Source: Apostichopus parvimensis (taxonomy: Eukaryota; Echinodermata; Holothuroidea; Aspidochirotida; Stichopodidae). From it: 21,322 bases of DNA. The position numbers and the translations under genes are program-made. Numbering within the stretch: the first letter of the stretch is position 1; each line of letters begins with the position of its first letter. The notes below the pieces were generated by a model. That model ran no database searches. It was given only the letters and a program-made list of their open reading frames with translations, and had not been told where the DNA came from. Location of the stretch: positions 1-21,322 of the forward strand of contig KN886856.1 of assembly GCA_000934455.1 (NCBI GenBank), written 5' to 3'. Shown one piece after another: positions 18,728-21,322 of the stretch.

Positions 18728-18758
18728 GACGTTTCGATCCTAGCAGGATCTTCTTCAA
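18728..18758 (-). ncRNA. Degenerate hammerhead-ribozyme-like motif in the 3' region of the Penelope-like element
   Basis: On the - strand: UUGAAGA, then A, a 6-bp hairpin GAUCCU-GCU-AGGAUC as stem II, then GAAAC and GUC. Against the hammerhead core CUGANGA / GAAA / UH, the first C is U (a C3 to U change). Stem III could only be ACGU, as in the minimal dimer-type hammerheads reported in Penelope-like elements. Stem I is not evident. The match in the right element at the right place supports it, but activity is doubtful. Confidence 0.45.
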
Positions 18759-19080
18759 AAGCTTAATGACAAGTAACAGTAACAGAAAGGACAAAAACAC
18801 TCACAGGATACAGACAGGTTAATGAGTATAGTGAACACAAAGAGATAGATGTAAGGGTATTAGTAGACAAGGGATGGAGAGAAGAAAGCAACAGGGGAAG
18901 AGGTAGGAGATAAACAGTGGAGGGACAAAGAAAGGATTAAGGTAAGGGGATAGGGAATAAACTGGAGAAGGACAAAGACAGAAAGGTGTGGAGGAAAAAA
19001 GGTGGAAGAGAGCTATGAGAAGAGGAGTGATGGTGTGGGGGGGGGGGACCAAGCGGAGAAGGAGGGGGACAGAAGAAAAG

Positions 19081-19910
19081 TTAGTCATGTCCTTCCTGAA
19101 TGTTGAGACCATGAGGTTGAATGGTGCGAAGGCGAACGTTGCATCCACAGCCTCTCTCTGCTGATTCGTACTAGGTCAGGACGGCTACCTAAGGATTCAA
19201 TCCCCTGTAGGGACATGTCGTTAATGGTATGGTTGGGAAGGTTAAAGTGTTCTCCAACTGGGATCTCAGTCTTCATGGTGTTGACTGTGGATCTGTGACC
19301 ATAGAATCGCTTCTTGAGGGTGGTTTTGGTTTCGCCAACACACTGGATGCCGCAAACTCTACAAGAGATCAGATAGATGACATAAGTGGTTGTGCAAGTG
19401 ATGTGACCCTTAAGTCTTGTGTGTGAGTTGCATGCTGTTACTGATGATGGAATTGGATTCAACAATGTGGTGGCTGCAGATGATGCATCTCAAAATACGA
19501 TCACATTTGAAAGTACCATGCTGAATGGGTGTAGGGTTAGAAGTTAGAGGTGGAACAGCAGCAAGCACAAGAAGGTCTAGTAGGTTGCGTGGACGTTTGT
19601 AGGCGATGGTGGGTTTTTCAGGGACGGCTCGTTGGAGTCTATCTGAAGTGAGGAGAATGTCGTGGTTGTTAGAGGTGATTTGCTGAAGAGGAGGAAGATT
19701 TGGGTGGAAAGTCACAACCAGGGGGAGCTTGTTGTCGCAATCTCGTCCCTTTTTGTTCTTCACTGCCAAAGTAGATGATCTGGAAAAGGAGCGGACTCTC
19801 TGAATGGCTTCACTCACCCTTCTGGCACTATGGCCCCTGACAGTAAGGTGATTTTCCAAAGCATCTGTATGGCGAATGAAAGAGTAAATGTTAGAGCAAT
19901 GATCAATGAG
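19081..19910 (-). pseudogene. Penelope-like element ORF: RT C-terminal linker and GIY-YIG endonuclease, two frameshifts
   Basis: The frame entering from about 19910 reads NIYSFIRHTDALENHL, then FHPNLPPLQQITSNNHD and the Cys/His group CIICSHH. It meets a stop near 19410, while the endonuclease continues in a second frame (about 19465-19130): VIYLISCRVCGIQCVGET is the GIY-YIG-like strand pair, LKKRFYGHRS has the conserved Arg, and VGEHFNLPNH the conserved Glu. A third frame gives the natural end, RLRTIQPHGLNIQEGHD, with TAA at 19083-19081. The catalytic residues survive, but the two frameshifts and the missing reverse transcriptase make it inactive. Family assignment is confident because this linker and endonuclease combination is characteristic of Penelope elements. 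Confidence 0.88.
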
Positions 19911-21322
19911 GAATGATCAAAATTATCAAATTTGGACGAAAATTTGAGGGTTTCAAATTTTCAGTCTTAATGTCTAAAATAGAATCACATGGATCAGAAG
20001 CATGTTCCCGTCCTGTAAAAAGTAAAATTATACCCACTTTTCTGCATGAAAACTAATTATATGAAATTACGACGTAACGATTTGAATATTCAAATTAGAC
20101 TGTCTTTTATGAAGAGTATGGAACTACTTTAAACACTGATCATGTCTGATACATGATAAAGGGGTCAGCATCCGTTCTCGGCATCATTTTGAGAAGATTT
20201 AAAAAACCGCGATTTTGGGCCAAAATTTGAAAAAAGCCATAAGGGTATAGCCTTACAAAATGATCAAATTTGGACGAAAATGCGAGGTTTTCAAATTTCA
20301 GTCTTTAAGACTACAATGGAATCACATGGATCAGAAGCATGTTCCCGTCCTGTTAAAAGTGAAATTATACCAAGTTTTCTGCCTGAAAACTAAATATATG
20401 AAATTATGACGTAACGGATTGAATTTTCAAATTAGACTGTCTTTCTGAAGAGTATGGACCTACTTTAACACTGATTATGTCTGATACATGATTAAATGGG
20501 TTAGCATCCGTTCTCGGCATCATTTTGAGAAGATTAAAAAAGAATCGAGGTTTTTAAATGTCAGCCTAATTGTCTACAATGGATTCATGTTGATCAGAAG
20601 CATGTTCCCATCCGGTTAGAAGTGAAATTCTAGCAAGTATTCGCCTGAAAAATCAATAAATGAAATGATAACGATTTGAATATTCAAATTAGACTGTCTT
20701 TCTGAAGAGTATTGACCTATTTTCAACGCTAATAATGTCTGCTATATGATAAAGAGGTCGACATCCGTTCGCCGCATCATTTTGAGAAGATTTTAGAAAT
20801 GGCGATTTTGGGCCAAAATTGGCAAAAACCATAAGGGTATAGCCTTACAAAATGATCAAATTTGGCCGAAAAATCGAGGTTTTTAAATGTCAGCCTAAAT
20901 GTCTACAATGGATTCAAGTTGACCAGAAGCATGTTCCCATCCGGTTAGAAGTGAAATTCTAGCAAGTTTTCGTCTGAAAAATCAATATATGAAATGATAA
21001 CGATTTGAATATTCAAACTAGACTGTCTTTCTGAAGAGTATTGACCTATTTTCAACGCTAATAATGGCTGCTATATGATAAAGAGGTCGACATCCGTTCG
21101 CCGCATCATTTTGAGAAGATTTTAAAAATGGCGATTTTGGGCCAAAATTGGCAAAAACCATAAGGGTATAGCCTTACAAAATGATCAAATTTGGCCGAAA
21201 AATCGAGGTTTTTAAATGGCAGCCTACATGTCTACAATGGATTCATGTTGATCAGAAGCATGTTCCCATCCGGTTAGAAGTGAAATTCTAGCAAGTATTC
21301 GCCTGAAAAATCAATAAATGAA
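19911..21322. repeat. Satellite array, unit about 329 bp, continuing past the window
   Basis: The landmark ga(t/c)cagaagcatgttccc is at 19992, 20329, 20592, 20921 and 21250: steps 337, 263, 329 and 329. Units share aaccataagggtatagcctt, acaaaatgatcaaatttgg and tttgaatattcaaa, and ccgttc(t/g)c(g/c)gcatcattttg. The 263-bp step reflects a deletion of about 66 bp. No coding frame. The right end of the array lies outside the window. Confidence 0.95.

Larger units (their letters stand above)
18700..19910 (-). mobile_element. Penelope-like retroelement, 5'-truncated
   Basis: On the - strand the remnant runs from the end of the reverse transcriptase linker through the GIY-YIG endonuclease to a pyrimidine-rich 3' UTR and a hammerhead-like motif. 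The reverse transcriptase proper is absent: the element stops at about 19910, where satellite DNA begins. The 3' end near 18700 is approximate; no target-site duplication was identified. The 3' UTR (18780-19080) is purine-rich on the + strand and contains a poly(G) run at 19037-19048. Confidence 0.85.

Noticed and set aside
18819..19148. Minus-strand frame rich in Pro, Leu and Ser
   Set aside because: It overlaps the end of the Penelope-like ORF in another frame and its pyrimidine-rich 3' UTR; composition explains it.

Overview
This is a window of animal nuclear DNA: spliced GT-AG introns, AT-rich non-coding DNA, several unrelated minisatellites, and remnants of retroelements and DNA transposons. 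The lineage looks like a marine invertebrate, plausibly a deuterostome such as an echinoderm. That rests only on a tRNA-like SINE tail and the style of the Penelope-like element, so the placement is weak.

Region 1-12759 (+ strand) is dominated by the 3' part of one multi-exon gene. Ten exons join in a single open frame of 1175 codons plus stop: 1730-1864, 2519-3152, 3779-3916, 5390-5479, 6644-6797, 7763-7864, 8540-8697, 9104-9164, 9410-11409 and 12703-12759. All have GT-AG borders and every intron phase matches the next exon. The product is a chromatin protein with a basic/acidic low-complexity region, a conserved Trp-containing segment, a charged helical stretch, one bromodomain split over three exons, and a long Ser/Pro/Gln-rich tail. 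The best match by memory is CECR2, the bromodomain partner of ISWI remodellers. The 5' end, with the start codon and any DDT domain, lies outside the window.

The introns are rich in repeats. A dispersed repeat occurs at about 409-823 and again at about 3985-4715, where the second copy is interrupted by a poly(A)-tailed retro-insertion flanked by a 17-bp target-site duplication. At 5461-5835 the end of exon 4 with its splice donor is tandemly duplicated, giving two intact 54-nt phase-0 candidate exons. There are minisatellites of 53 bp (6800-7045), 12 bp (7155-7660, many units with splice-donor-like motifs) and 48 bp (11545-11783), two G-rich runs able to form quadruplexes, and a tRNA-like SINE remnant.

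Region 12760-17450 holds the 3' UTR/downstream sequence with three AATAAA signals, a strong GC-rich hairpin followed by a CpG-rich block (15330-15660), and otherwise nothing I recognise.

Region 17455-21322 is repeat DNA: a minisatellite, a decayed hAT transposon (17785-18540, + strand), a 5'-truncated Penelope-like retroelement on the - strand (about 18700-19910) with a GIY-YIG endonuclease broken by two frameshifts and a hammerhead-like motif in its 3' region, and then a satellite array with a unit near 329 bp that runs off the window end.
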